NCBI GenBank assembly: GCA_020630595.1
Contig: JAHDBC010000001.1
Coordinates: 200,189 to 264,188, forward strand
Source: Planktomarina sp.
GTDB lineage: Bacteria; Pseudomonadota; Alphaproteobacteria; Rhodobacterales; Rhodobacteraceae
Length of the DNA: 64,000 nucleotides
Direction: 5' to 3'
The notes under the pieces: generated by a model
The model's database searches: none
What the model saw: only the letters and a program-made list of their open reading frames with translations
Told to the model about the DNA's origin: nothing
Part shown: one piece after another, positions 34,435-43,769 of the stretch
How the letters are laid out: the number at the start of each line of letters is the position of its first letter
How positions within the stretch are numbered: the stretch's first letter is position 1
Program-made: the position numbers and the translations under genes

Positions 34435-36893
34435 GCGACGACGGTAAAAAAACCTTGGGCCTGCGCGGTGGTCCACGATCTGGCAGTGTAAAGCAAAGCT
34501 TTAGCCACGGCCGGACGAAAAGTGTGGTGGTTGAAACCAAACGGAAGCGGGTCGTTGTCCCGAAACCGGGCGGGGCAAAACCATCCGGGGCCGCACCGGC
34601 TGGCGATCCGTCGCGCCGTCCAGCGGGGATTTCCGACGCCGAAATGGATCGCCGGTTAAAGGCTGTTCAGGCCGCGAAAGCCCGCGAAGCGGAAGACGCG
34701 GCAAACCGCGCGGCCGAAGAAAAGGCCCGCGAAGAAGAACGCAAGCGCCGTCGCGAAGAAGCGGAAACCAAAGAACGTGAAGAACGCGAACGCGAAGCTG
34801 CACTGAAAGCCAAGGCTGACGAAGAAGCCCGCAAAAAACGCGAAGCAGAAGATGCAGCGCGCCGTGCGGCTGCACCGCAGCCAACGCCGGAAGACCGCGC
34901 CGCCAAGGGCCCTGTTCGTGCCAAGACGACAACGGAACAACCGCGTCGTCAGCAAGAAGACCGCCAGAACCGCAACCAAAAGGGTCGTGATGACGGGCGT
35001 CGGTCGGGCAAGTTGACCGTTAATCAGGCTTTGTCTGGCGGTGACGGGCGTCAACGTTCGATGGCCGCGATGAAGCGTAAACAGGAACGTGCGCGCCAAA
35101 AGGCAATGGGTGGCACGGAACAGCGCGAAAAGATTATCCGCGACGTGCAGGTGCCAGAGGCAATCGTTGTTTCTGAACTTGCCAACCGTATGGCCGAACG
35201 GGTGCCTGATGTGGTCAAGGCGCTGATGCAGATGGGTATGATGGTCAACCAGAACCAATCCATCGATCAGGACACCGCAGAACTGATTGTCGAAGAATTC
35301 GGCCACCGCATCACGCGCGTATCGGATGCGGACGTTGAAGATGTGATCGACAGCGTCGAAGACAAAGAAGAAGATCTGCGTCCACGCCCACCGGTCATCA
35401 CTGTGATGGGGCACGTCGACCACGGTAAGACATCGCTTTTGGATGCGATCCGGAACGCCAAGGTTGTCGCCGGCGAAGCAGGTGGGATCACACAGCACAT
35501 TGGTGCCTATCAGGTCACCCAAGACGATGCGCTGCTGACATTCCTTGATACGCCGGGCCACGCTGCATTTACATCCATGCGTGCTCGCGGTGCGCAGGTC
35601 ACGGACATCGTTATTTTGGTTGTTGCTGCGGATGATGCCGTGATGCCACAAACGATCGAAGCGATTGCCCACGCCAAAGCAGCACAAGTGCCGATGATCG
35701 TTGCAATCAACAAGATCGACCGCGAAGGGGCGAACCCTGACAAAGTGCGGACAGATTTGCTGCAACACGAAGTGATCGTGGAAAAGATGTCTGGCGAAGT
35801 TCAGGACGTCGAAGTTTCGGCAATCAATGGAACTGGTTTGGACAGCCTGCTGGAATCCATCGCGCTGCAGGCTGAAATTCTGGAACTGAAAGCCAACCCA
35901 AAACGCGCCGCATCCGGTGCTGTGATCGAAGCGCAGCTGGATGTGGGCCGTGGTCCGGTGGCAACGGTTCTGGTGCAAAACGGTACACTGAAACAAGGCG
36001 ACATTTTTGTTGTCGGTGAACAGTGGGGTAAAGTGCGTGCCTTGGTCGATGACAAAGGCAACCGTGTGAAAGAAGCCGGTCCATCCACCCCAGTCGAAGT
36101 TCTGGGCCTGAATGGCACACCGGAAGCAGGCGACGTTCTGAACGTAGTCGACACCGAAGCACAGGCCCGTGAAATCGCGGATTACCGCATCGAAGCTGCC
36201 AAAGAACGACGTGCCGCATTGGGTGCCGCCACGACGCTGGAACAGCTGATGGCCAAAGCGAAAGACGACGAAAACGTTTCCGAATTGCCCGTATTGGTGA
36301 AGGCCGATGTGCAAGGGTCTGCCGAAGCGATCGTTCAGGCGATGGAAAAAATCGGCAACGACGAAGTGCGCGTACGCGTCCTGCATTCGGGCGTCGGTGC
36401 GATCACTGAAACAGATGTCGGTCTGGCCGAAGCATCCGGCGCGCCTGTCATCGGGTTCAACGTTCGGGCAAATGCGCCAGCACGAAATTCGGCGAACCAG
36501 AAGGGCGTCGAAATTCGGTACTATTCCGTCATCTACGATTTGGTGGATGATGTGAAAGCTGCGGCATCGGGTCTGTTGTCCGCCGAAATCCGCGAAAACT
36601 TCATTGGTTATGCCAACATCAAAGAAGTGTTCAAGGTCACAGGTGTGGGCAAGGTCGCCGGTTGTTTGGTGACCGAAGGTGTGGCCCGCCGTTCTGCAGG
36701 GGTGCGCCTGCTGCGCGACAACGTCGTGATCCACGAAGGCACGCTGAAAACGCTGAAGCGGTTCAAGGACGAAGTCGCAGAAGTTCAGTCTGGCCAAGAA
36801 TGCGGCATGGCATTTGAAAACTATGACGATATCCGCCCCGACGACGTGATCGAAATCTTTGAACGCGAAGAAGTCGAACGGAATCTGGACTGA
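34431..36893 (+). CDS. infB: Translation initiation factor IF-2
   Basis: IF-2 is the GTPase that places initiator tRNA on the 30S subunit. The 820-residue protein has a highly charged, Glu/Arg/Ala-rich N-terminal region (about residues 75-215, probably a long helix) and an IF2_N domain near 235. The G domain follows with GHVDHGKTS (about 325), DTPGH (about 370) and NKID (about 425), then domains II, III and IV. It is the last gene of the operon and is followed by a 13-pair terminator. Confidence 0.98.
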   Translation: MSDDGKKTLGLRGGPRSGSVKQSFSHGRTKSVVVETKRKRVVVPKPGGAKPSGAAPAGDPSRRPAGISDAEMDRRLKAVQAAKAREAEDAANRAAEEKAREEERKRRREEAETKEREEREREAALKAKADEEARKKREAEDAARRAAAPQPTPEDRAAKGPVRAKTTTEQPRRQQEDRQNRNQKGRDDGRRSGKLTVNQALSGGDGRQRSMAAMKRKQERARQKAMGGTEQREKIIRDVQVPEAIVVSELANRMAERVPDVVKALMQMGMMVNQNQSIDQDTAELIVEEFGHRITRVSDADVEDVIDSVEDKEEDLRPRPPVITVMGHVDHGKTSLLDAIRNAKVVAGEAGGITQHIGAYQVTQDDALLTFLDTPGHAAFTSMRARGAQVTDIVILVVAADDAVMPQTIEAIAHAKAAQVPMIVAINKIDREGANPDKVRTDLLQHEVIVEKMSGEVQDVEVSAINGTGLDSLLESIALQAEILELKANPKRAASGAVIEAQLDVGRGPVATVLVQNGTLKQGDIFVVGEQWGKVRALVDDKGNRVKEAGPSTPVEVLGLNGTPEAGDVLNVVDTEAQAREIADYRIEAAKERRAALGAATTLEQLMAKAKDDENVSELPVLVKADVQGSAEAIVQAMEKIGNDEVRVRVLHSGVGAITETDVGLAEASGAPVIGFNVRANAPARNSANQKGVEIRYYSVIYDLVDDVKAAASGLLSAEIRENFIGYANIKEVFKVTGVGKVAGCLVTEGVARRSAGVRLLRDNVVIHEGTLKTLKRFKDEVAEVQSGQECGMAFENYDDIRPDDVIEIFEREEVERNLD

Positions 36894-36911
36894 TCCGGTT
36901 CAATGCAAAAG

Positions 36912-36943
36912 AAAAAGGGGCGCCCCATCCGGCGCCCCTTTTT
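36912..36943. terminator. Bidirectional intrinsic terminator after infB
   Basis: AAAAAGGGGCGCC (36912-36924) pairs perfectly over 13 positions with GGCGCCCCTTTTT (36931-36943) around CCATCC. It lies 18 bases after infB. Its A and T tracts let it also terminate the convergent 44-residue ORF. Confidence 0.92.
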
Positions 36944-36964
36944 CATTCAGTCTTGTCTTTGCCG

Positions 36965-37099
36965 TTAAGCAGCGCGTGAAATCGGAAACCCTTCGAATAC
37001 GCGTTCACCAACGCGTACAACAATCTTACCATCGGCGCCTTTACGAACAAATGTCCCTTGCACGGATACGCAAGAGCCCAACATAATTGTACGTAGCAT
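36965..37099 (-). CDS. Small conserved-looking protein of unknown function (44 residues)
   Basis: The frame reads MLRTIMLGSCVSVQG, then FVRKGADGKIVVRVGERVF and ends GFPISRAA. GGGGA lies six bases before the ATG, and the infB terminator closes it on the other side. The sequence is well formed, with alternating hydrophobic residues suggesting a small beta-rich fold. From memory, similar 40-45-residue proteins occur in roseobacters without a known function. An inverted repeat (37126-37143) lies upstream in the probable promoter. The gene is easily missed because of its size. Confidence 0.75.
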   Translation of the reverse strand: MLRTIMLGSCVSVQGTFVRKGADGKIVVRVGERVFEGFPISRAA

Positions 37100-37125
37100 G
37101 GTCCAATCCCCTTAGATGACCCAAT

Positions 37126-37143
37126 TTAGCCATATTTGGCTAA
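37126..37143. promoter_or_regulatory. Inverted repeat upstream of the 44-residue ORF
   Basis: TTAGCCA (37126-37132) and TGGCTAA (37137-37143) form a perfect seven-base repeat around TATT, 27 bases before the start of the small minus-strand gene. It could be an operator at that promoter. No regulator is known. Confidence 0.35.
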
Positions 37144-37194
37144 GTTTGGCCACAATTTATTCACAACTGGTAAAGAAACCCTAAAAAAGAGTGT

Positions 37195-37593
37195 TCACAG
37201 CCAATCACGAAGTATGGGGATCAGCGGCACGTCCGCTTCGGGCATTGGGTATTTGGCAAGGTCTGCGGGCTTAACCCATTTCAACGCTTGATTTTCTTTG
37301 CCTTGAACGATGCCTTCCCATTTCCGGCAGGCGAATAGTGGCATCAGCAGATGAAAATCATCATAGCTGTGACTGGCAAACGTCAGCGGTGCCAAACAGG
37401 ATTGCCAGGTGTTGATACCCAGTTCTTCCTGCAATTCACGGATCAGGGCCGTTTCAGGCGATTCGCCGGGTTCAACTTTTCCGCCGGGAAATTCCCACAG
37501 ACCTTCCATGGATTTTCCTTTTGGTCGCTGCGCCAACAACACCCGCCCATCCACATCAATCAGGGCGACCGCTGATACCAAAACCATCTTCAT
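37195..37593 (-). CDS. mutT: 8-oxo-dGTP pyrophosphohydrolase MutT
   Basis: A 132-residue NUDIX enzyme that removes oxidised guanine nucleotides. The box runs from GGKVEPGE to RELQEELGI (residues 35-57), and the N-terminal VSAVALIDVDGRVLLAQRP and C-terminal ALKWVKPADL segments match MutT. The ATG at 37593 overlaps the argJ stop by ATGA, so it is translated together with argJ and the upstream isomerase gene. A longer frame lies inside argJ and is not used. The pairing argJ-mutT is common in Rhodobacteraceae. Confidence 0.93.
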   Translation of the reverse strand: MKMVLVSAVALIDVDGRVLLAQRPKGKSMEGLWEFPGGKVEPGESPETALIRELQEELGINTWQSCLAPLTFASHSYDDFHLLMPLFACRKWEGIVQGKENQALKWVKPADLAKYPMPEADVPLIPILRDWL

Positions 37594-38801
37594 GATCTGT
37601 AGTCCGCGTTGATGGTGATGTAGCCGTGCGTCAGATCGCAGGTCCAAACCGTTGATGAACCGGTTCCAATGCCCAAATCCGTTGTGATCACCAAGTTCTG
37701 CTGGGTCATGTATGTTGCACCCGCAGCTTCCGTGTAGGCTGGATCGACCCAACCATTTGATGCCACCTGAATGTCGCCAAACCGAATGGAAAGCCTGTCG
37801 CGATCCGCTGCTGCGCCGGATTTTCCAACGGCCATGACAATCCGGCCCCAGTTCGGATCTTCGCCTGCGATTGCAGTTTTGACCAAGGGCGAATTGGCGA
37901 TGGACAGCGCAACCTTGCGGGCATCATTATCATCTTGCGCGCCTGTCACCGTGATTTCCACAAACTTCGTTGCGCCTTCACCGTCTTTGACGATTTGGTG
38001 GGCCAAATCCAGCATCACGGATTTTAGCGCCGCTTGAAACTCCTCAGATCCGGTCGCGTCGACCCCAGAGGCCCCCGTTGCACACAGCATTAGGGTGTCA
38101 GATGTCGACGTGTCACTGTCGACTGTAATCGCGTTGAATGACTGGTCGCACAGATCCATCAGCATGTTTTGCAAATCATTTTGTGCAATCTTTGCGTCCG
38201 TGAATACGTAAGACAGCATCGTTGCCATATCAGGGGCAATCATCCCCGATCCTTTGGCGATCCCGGCGATGGACACCTTGGTTCCATCGATATCCACAGA
38301 TGCGTGCGCACCCTTGGGAAAAGTATCGGTTGTCATGATCGCGTTTGCCGCGTCTGCAAGCGTTGCGTCGGGATTTGCAGTCATGGCGTCCAGATGGGCG
38401 GCAATCTTGCCGTGTGGCAAAACCTCTCCGATGACGCCGGTTGATGCTGTGAAAACCCGGTTTGCATCCACCCCGGTTGCTTTGGCCACAGCATCACACA
38501 ATGCGTCGACTGCCTTGGCCCCGGCGTTGCCTGTAAATGCATTTGCGTTCCCGGAATTCACCAAAATCGCTGCAGGCTGATCAGATGGGCTGCCCAGCTT
38601 GGCGCGGCAATCCAAAACCGCAGCAGAACAGGTTGCGGACTTTGTGAACACACCCGCCACTGTCGTACCTGGGTCAAGCAATGCCAGCATTACGTCTGTG
38701 CGACCCGCATATTTGACCCCAGCCTGCGCCGTCGCAAGGCGCAGCCCGGCAATCGCAGGCAGTTCAGGAAACTGATCCGGGGCCAAGGGCGATTTCGTCA
38801 T
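37590..38801 (-). CDS. argJ: Bifunctional ornithine acetyltransferase / N-acetylglutamate synthase
   Basis: ArgJ recycles the acetyl group in arginine synthesis. The 403-residue proenzyme is cut by itself before the Thr of PDMATML (about residue 190), the catalytic nucleophile of the beta chain. Other family marks are FTKSATCSAAVLDC and ILVNSGNANAFTG near the N-terminus and GEDPNWGRIVMAVG in the C-terminal half. It starts within the stop of the PpiC gene (ATGA) and ends over the mutT start. With argG at 4-5 kb it is the second arginine gene in the window. Confidence 0.96.
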   Translation of the reverse strand: MTKSPLAPDQFPELPAIAGLRLATAQAGVKYAGRTDVMLALLDPGTTVAGVFTKSATCSAAVLDCRAKLGSPSDQPAAILVNSGNANAFTGNAGAKAVDALCDAVAKATGVDANRVFTASTGVIGEVLPHGKIAAHLDAMTANPDATLADAANAIMTTDTFPKGAHASVDIDGTKVSIAGIAKGSGMIAPDMATMLSYVFTDAKIAQNDLQNMLMDLCDQSFNAITVDSDTSTSDTLMLCATGASGVDATGSEEFQAALKSVMLDLAHQIVKDGEGATKFVEITVTGAQDDNDARKVALSIANSPLVKTAIAGEDPNWGRIVMAVGKSGAAADRDRLSIRFGDIQVASNGWVDPAYTEAAGATYMTQQNLVITTDLGIGTGSSTVWTCDLTHGYITINADYRS

Positions 38802-39643
38802 TTTAGATCATCCAAAGTGACTGTGGACAGCACGGATGGTTCAACGCCGCTGGCATTGCGTTCAATCGTTCCGGCCGCCATCAGTTCCGCAATTTTCGCT
38901 TCGACAGCGGCGTCTTGCAAAGCGACCGTCAATTCTTCGCGCACGTCATCCAGCGATGGTGGGGGCACATCACGGGCATCGTTCAAACGGATCACGTGCC
39001 AGCCGAACTGTGTTTGAACCGGCGCGGACACGGCGCCCACTTCCAATCCAAGCACAGCAAGTTCGAATTCCGGCACCATGCGACCCGTGCCAAACCACCC
39101 CAATTGGCCGCCGTTTGGCCCGGATGGTCCGGTGGAATGTTCTGCGGCCAATTCGGCGAAATCAGCACCGCCATCCAGTTCGGCCACCAACTGCTTTGCC
39201 TTTTCTTCTGTTTCGACCAGAATGTGCGATGCGTTGTATTCACGTTCCACGGGCACATTCTGATAACTGGCGGCATAGGCTGCTTGCAACGCTTCGTCTG
39301 TGACCGCGCCATCACGCAGCGCATCAACCACGACAGATGACAGGATATTGCGCCGTTCGTTTTCCAGCGATGTGTCCAGCCATGATGGCGCTTGATCCAA
39401 CGTCTGTTCCAGCAATGTCTGTTGAATCAACTGATCCAAAATCCCATCAAACAACACGTCGTCAGGCAATGTCTGGTACTGTTGCGGCAACTGATCTTTC
39501 ACCGCCAAAAGATGACCGATGGTGATATCGGTGCCGTTTACGGTCGCAACAATCGTACCGGGTTCTGCGTCCTGCGCTGCTGCTGGCAGGGAAAGACTGA
39601 TGCAGACCGCACATGTCGCAAGAATTTGTTTTCCAAAAGTCAT
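38798..39643 (-). CDS. Exported parvulin-type peptidyl-prolyl isomerase
   Basis: A 281-residue periplasmic protein of the SurA/PpiC/PrsA class that helps fold exported proteins. A signal peptide (residues 1-23, ending near AAAQ) is followed by a helical chaperone region and a parvulin domain at about 130-225, with NASHILVETEEKAKQLVAEL, HSTGPSGPNGGQLGWFGTGRM and VQTQFGWHVIRL. The ATG at 39643 is behind AAAGGA; the frame to 39661 adds six residues and spoils the signal. It heads the ppiC-argJ-mutT operon and is divergent from secA, whose product exports such proteins. Confidence 0.92.
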   Translation of the reverse strand: MTFGKQILATCAVCISLSLPAAAQDAEPGTIVATVNGTDITIGHLLAVKDQLPQQYQTLPDDVLFDGILDQLIQQTLLEQTLDQAPSWLDTSLENERRNILSSVVVDALRDGAVTDEALQAAYAASYQNVPVEREYNASHILVETEEKAKQLVAELDGGADFAELAAEHSTGPSGPNGGQLGWFGTGRMVPEFELAVLGLEVGAVSAPVQTQFGWHVIRLNDARDVPPPSLDDVREELTVALQDAAVEAKIAELMAAGTIERNASGVEPSVLSTVTLDDLK

Positions 39644-39682
39644 GAAGTGTTCCTTTATCAAGGGCCTTCAGGGCGACTGGCG

Positions 39683-39711
39683 TTGACAGTCAAAGGGTGG
39701 CCCCATACATC
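39683..39711 (+). promoter_or_regulatory. Possible promoter upstream of secA
   Basis: TTGACA (39683-39688), a 17-base spacer and TACATC (39706-39711) lie about 120 bases before secA. The -35 box is perfect; the -10 box is weak. TTGAC-A-GTCAA around the -35 box is also a palindrome. Confidence 0.3.
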
Positions 39712-39831
39712 GCTTACTGGTCCCGAAAGGGCTGCGATGGCCCTGCGGGTTTCTTGGTCTTGGTGTAGGGCTGGAATTCCACCGGGGCAAGCGCATCCCT
39801 TACACGAAACGGTTAGTCAGGCGGAAGAAAT

Positions 39832-42519
39832 ATGCTCGGTTTTGGAACACTTGCGAAAAAGGTCTTTGGGACGCCCAACGACCGCAAAGTGAAGGCGACA
39901 AAGCCGACGATCGAAAAGATCAACGCACTTGAATCTGAATTTGCCGCGTTGTCCGATCAGGGTTTGATCGACAAGACTGAAGATCTGCGCAAACGTGCAC
40001 GTGATGGCGAAGATCTGGATGATCTGCTGCCCGAAGCGTTTGCAAACTGCCGCGAAGCCGCGCGCCGTGCGTTGGGGTTGTGGGCCTTTGATGTGCAGCT
40101 GATGGGTGGCATATTCCTGCATCAGGGCAACATTGCAGAAATGAAAACGGGCGAAGGCAAAACGCTGGTGGCCACGTTCCCCGCTTATCTGAACGCATTG
40201 ACGGGCAAAGGTGTGCACGTTGTGACCGTGAACGATTATCTGGCCCGCCGGGATGCAGAGTGGATGGGCAAGGTGTTTGCGGCATTGGGCATGACCACAG
40301 GCGTTGTGTATCCCCAGCAGCCCGAAGATGAAAAAGCTGCCGCTTACGCCAGCGATGTGACGTATGCCACGAACAACGAACTGGGCTTTGACTATCTGCG
40401 CGACAACATGAAGTCAGAGTTGAAGCAAATCCACCAACGCTATCACAACATGGCCATCGTGGACGAAGTGGATTCGATCCTGATCGACGAGGCACGAACA
40501 CCGCTGATCATTTCGGGTCCGGCGCAAGACCGTTCTGCGCTGTACCAGACCATCGATAAACTGATCCCGCGTGTGGAAGAAGATCACTTTACGCTGGATG
40601 AAAAATCGAAAAACGTGACCTTTACCGATGAAGGGAACGATTTTCTGGAACAGGTTCTTTCTGACGAAGGCATCCTGCCCGAAGGTCAATCACTGTACGA
40701 TCCGGAATCCACAACCATCGTGCACCACGTGAACCAAGGTTTGCGGGCCCACAAATTATTCACAAAAGACAAAGATTATATCGTTCGCGATGGCGAAGTG
40801 GTTTTGATCGACGAATTTACAGGCCGTATGATGGCAGGGCGTCGTTTGTCTGACGGGTTGCATCAGGCGATCGAAGCCAAAGAAGGTGTGGACATCAAAC
40901 CAGAAAACGTCACGCTCGCCTCTGTTACATTCCAAAACTATTTCCGGATGTATGATAAGCTGGCCGGGATGACCGGGACAGCTGCGACCGAAGCAGACGA
41001 ATTTCAGGAAATTTATAACCTTGGGGTGGTCGAAGTGCCCACCAACCGCGGCGTCGCCCGTGTGGACGAAGACGACCAAGTTTATCGCAGCACACAGGAA
41101 AAGTTTCAGGCGATTGTTGAAGAAATTAAAGTGGCGCATGACCGGCGTCAGCCTGTTCTGGTCGGAACGACATCAATTGAAAAATCCGAATATCTGTCAC
41201 AGTTGCTGACGCAGGCTGGCGTTCAGCACAACGTCCTGAATGCACGCCAGCACGAACAGGAAGCCCAGATCGTAGCCGATGCGGGCAAATTGGGTGCTGT
41301 GACAATCGCAACCAACATGGCGGGTCGCGGCACTGACATTAAGCTTGGTGGCAATGTCGAATTCAAAATCATGGAAGCCATCGCCGCAGACCCCGATGGT
41401 GATCCTGCAGCCATTCGCGAACGGATCGAAGCGGAACACACCAAAGACGAACAAGCCGTAAAAGACGCTGGCGGTCTGTATGTGTTGGCCACGGAACGCC
41501 ACGAATCCCGCCGTATCGACAATCAGCTGCGCGGGCGGTCTGGCCGTCAGGGTGACCCGGGCAAATCTTCGTTCTTTTTGTCGCTCGACGATGATCTGAT
41601 GCGGATCTTTGGGTCGGAACGGCTGGAAAAAGTGTTGTCGACGCTTGGGATGAAAGAAGGCGAAGCCATTATTCATCCGTGGGTCAACAAATCGTTGGAA
41701 CGTGCGCAGGCGAAAGTCGAAGGGCGCAATTTTGACATTCGCAAGCAACTGCTGAAGTTCGATGATGTGATGAACGACCAACGCCGCGTGATTTTTGGTC
41801 AACGTCGCGAAATCATGGAAGCTGAAGATCTTTCTGAAATCACCACGGATATGCGCCATCAGGTGATTGATGATCTGGTCACACTTTACATGCCGCCAAA
41901 ATCCTATGCCGATCAATGGGATGGCGAAGGTTTGCAAGCTGCCGTCGCCGAAAATCTGGGTCTTGATCTGCCTGTTGCCGACTGGACTGAAGAAGAAGGC
42001 GTTGATGACGATGACATCCGCGAACGTCTGGAAAAAGCATCCGATGAACATATGGCCAAAAAGGCTGTCGATTTTGGACCGGAAAATCTGCGCACTATTG
42101 AAAAGCAGGTCTTGTTGGAAACCATTGATGGCAAATGGCGCGAACATCTTCTGACGTTGGAACATTTGCGGTCTGTTGTCGGATTCCGTGGCTATGCGCA
42201 GCGTGACCCGCTGAACGAATACAAAGCCGAAGCGTTTCAATTGTTCGAAGGTCTGCTGGATGGGCTGCGCAACCAAGTGGCAAAAATCCTTGGGACAGTC
42301 CGCATGCGGACCGAAGAAGAACAGCGCGCCATTATGGAGGCGTTGATCCAACAGCAAGCCGCGCTGCAACAGGCGGCGCAGCAGCAGGCCGCACAGGCCG
42401 GGGCTGCATCAGAGGGATTCGATGAAAACGATCCTGCAACGTGGGGCAACCCGGGTCGCAATGATGCCTGCCCCTGTGGTTCCGGGAAAAAGTTCAAACA
42501 CTGCCACGGAAAGGTCTAA
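39832..42519 (+). CDS. secA: Preprotein translocase ATPase SecA
   Basis: SecA drives export through SecYEG. The 895-residue protein carries Walker A GEGKT (about residue 105), the [12 protein letters not shown] Walker B, the preprotein cross-linking domain, the second motor domain with [14 protein letters not shown], and [19 protein letters not shown]. The C-terminus ends in a zinc motif ([14 protein letters not shown]) that binds SecB and phospholipid. The ATG at 39832 follows GGAAG. It is followed by a weak hairpin and the exported protein gene at 42680. Confidence 0.98.
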   Translation: MLGFGTLAKKVFGTPNDRKVKATKPTIEKINALESEFAALSDQGLIDKTEDLRKRARDGEDLDDLLPEAFANCREAARRALGLWAFDVQLMGGIFLHQGNIAEMKTGEGKTLVATFPAYLNALTGKGVHVVTVNDYLARRDAEWMGKVFAALGMTTGVVYPQQPEDEKAAAYASDVTYATNNELGFDYLRDNMKSELKQIHQRYHNMAIVDEVDSILIDEARTPLIISGPAQDRSALYQTIDKLIPRVEEDHFTLDEKSKNVTFTDEGNDFLEQVLSDEGILPEGQSLYDPESTTIVHHVNQGLRAHKLFTKDKDYIVRDGEVVLIDEFTGRMMAGRRLSDGLHQAIEAKEGVDIKPENVTLASVTFQNYFRMYDKLAGMTGTAATEADEFQEIYNLGVVEVPTNRGVARVDEDDQVYRSTQEKFQAIVEEIKVAHDRRQPVLVGTTSIEKSEYLSQLLTQAGVQHNVLNARQHEQEAQIVADAGKLGAVTIATNMAGRGTDIKLGGNVEFKIMEAIAADPDGDPAAIRERIEAEHTKDEQAVKDAGGLYVLATERHESRRIDNQLRGRSGRQGDPGKSSFFLSLDDDLMRIFGSERLEKVLSTLGMKEGEAIIHPWVNKSLERAQAKVEGRNFDIRKQLLKFDDVMNDQRRVIFGQRREIMEAEDLSEITTDMRHQVIDDLVTLYMPPKSYADQWDGEGLQAAVAENLGLDLPVADWTEEEGVDDDDIRERLEKASDEHMAKKAVDFGPENLRTIEKQVLLETIDGKWREHLLTLEHLRSVVGFRGYAQRDPLNEYKAEAFQLFEGLLDGLRNQVAKILGTVRMRTEEEQRAIMEALIQQQAALQQAAQQQAAQAGAASEGFDENDPATWGNPGRNDACPCGSGKKFKHCHGKV

Positions 42520-42526
42520 AACGTTA

Positions 42527-42562
42527 GCGTTCTGTGGAAATCCTGTGGAACGCCACGATTTT
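42527..42562 (+). terminator. Weak terminator-like hairpin after secA
   Basis: GCGTTC (42527-42532) pairs with GAACGC (42548-42553), with GGA/TCC inside, and is followed by CACGATTTTG. The stem is short and interrupted and the T tract imperfect, so termination is uncertain. Confidence 0.35.
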
Positions 42563-42679
42563 GCCGCACCGAAACCGCCCCAAAGCCGTTGAGAGTCCGC
42601 TAAGAGTCCCTTTTTCAGCCCTTCTGCCGACACCGACTCAGTTCAGGTTATCCCCAAGTGGAAGTGAAAGGGGCCTGAA

Positions 42680-43738
42680 ATGCTGGGCTATCGAAATACA
42701 GTTTTGCCACGTTTTGGGATGGTTGCGGGCGCCATGGTGATTGCCATTGGTATCGGTGCGGTCATGCAAAAAGGGGACAGTGCGCATCTGACTGCACTTT
42801 ATGCGCAACCAGATACTGCGCAGACAAACACAACATTGGTGACCGCCACAGATGTGCCGCCTGCGTCGCCAACGTTCCAAATCCCGGAAGTGCCCGCACC
42901 CGTTCAAATGGCGCAGGCCCCGACCACCGTTGCACCCATGTTGCAGCAGCCTGTGATATCCGGAATTCAAATGACATCGTCTGATGCAAGCGTGTCAGCC
43001 CCGGCAGATGCGACATCGACGTTGCGCAGCCCATCAATCATGCAGGCAACGGAATCTGGTTGTCAGGCTTCCGTAACGGCCACACCGGGCCCGGCGGCAT
43101 TGATTGACCTTGCTGTTTCTGCGCCCTGTTTGCCATCGGAACGGATCGTCATCCACCACGAAGGCATGATGTTCACGGGTCAAACCGATGCAGATGGGCA
43201 GGCCAAGGTGATTGTACCTGCGTTGAAAGTTGAATCCGTTGTCATGACGTCATTTGCGGATGGGACCACCATCATGACGCCAACATCGACGCCATCACTC
43301 AATTTCTACGACCGGGTTGTTCTGCAGTGGCAGGGCAATGCGGGGCTTCAAGTCCATGCTTTTGAATATGGTGCGACCTATAATCAGGACGGACATGTTT
43401 GGGCTGGCCGGCCGCAATCCATCGCGACGGCGGCGGCTGGGGACGGCGGCTTTATCATGCAAGTGGGTGTCGCAGATGCGCTGAACCCGATGCTGGCCGA
43501 AGTTTACACATTTCCCAGCGGGATTACGACGCGTTTGGGCGATGTCGGGTTGACGGTCGAAGCTGAAATTACACGCCACAACTGCGAACGGGATGTTGCC
43601 GCACAGACACTGCAATTCGTCCCTGAACAGGGTTTGGCGATCCAAGACCTATCTTTCACAATCCCAACATGCCAAGCGATTGGCGAGTATCTGGTTTTGA
43701 ACAATCTTCTGGAACCGGTGAACCTGGCCCAGCGATAA
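42680..43738 (+). CDS. Exported protein of unknown function downstream of secA
   Basis: A 352-residue protein. An uncleaved or cleaved hydrophobic N-terminal segment (about residues 12-30) precedes a Pro/Ala/Gln-rich stretch (40-115) and a folded part from about residue 125 (ESGCQASVTATPGPAALIDLAVSAPC), probably beta-rich. Four cysteines in the folded part (about residues 128, 152, 300 and 330) could form two disulfides in the periplasm. In roseobacter genomes such proteins are sometimes labelled translocase only because of secA next door; I see no translocase motif. The next gene, 31 bases on, is an OmpA fusion, so both may act at the envelope. Confidence 0.78.
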   Translation: MLGYRNTVLPRFGMVAGAMVIAIGIGAVMQKGDSAHLTALYAQPDTAQTNTTLVTATDVPPASPTFQIPEVPAPVQMAQAPTTVAPMLQQPVISGIQMTSSDASVSAPADATSTLRSPSIMQATESGCQASVTATPGPAALIDLAVSAPCLPSERIVIHHEGMMFTGQTDADGQAKVIVPALKVESVVMTSFADGTTIMTPTSTPSLNFYDRVVLQWQGNAGLQVHAFEYGATYNQDGHVWAGRPQSIATAAAGDGGFIMQVGVADALNPMLAEVYTFPSGITTRLGDVGLTVEAEITRHNCERDVAAQTLQFVPEQGLAIQDLSFTIPTCQAIGEYLVLNNLLEPVNLAQR

Positions 43739-43769
43739 CAATCGCGGGCCTTCGCAAGGGGGTGCGATT

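Noticed and set aside
34656-36797. Open frame of 713 codons antisense to infB
   Set aside because: It mirrors the infB codons, has a His/Phe/Arg-rich composition with no domain, and infB is certain.
41197-42369. Long open frame antisense to secA
   Set aside because: It is a shadow of secA codons with no recognisable domain.
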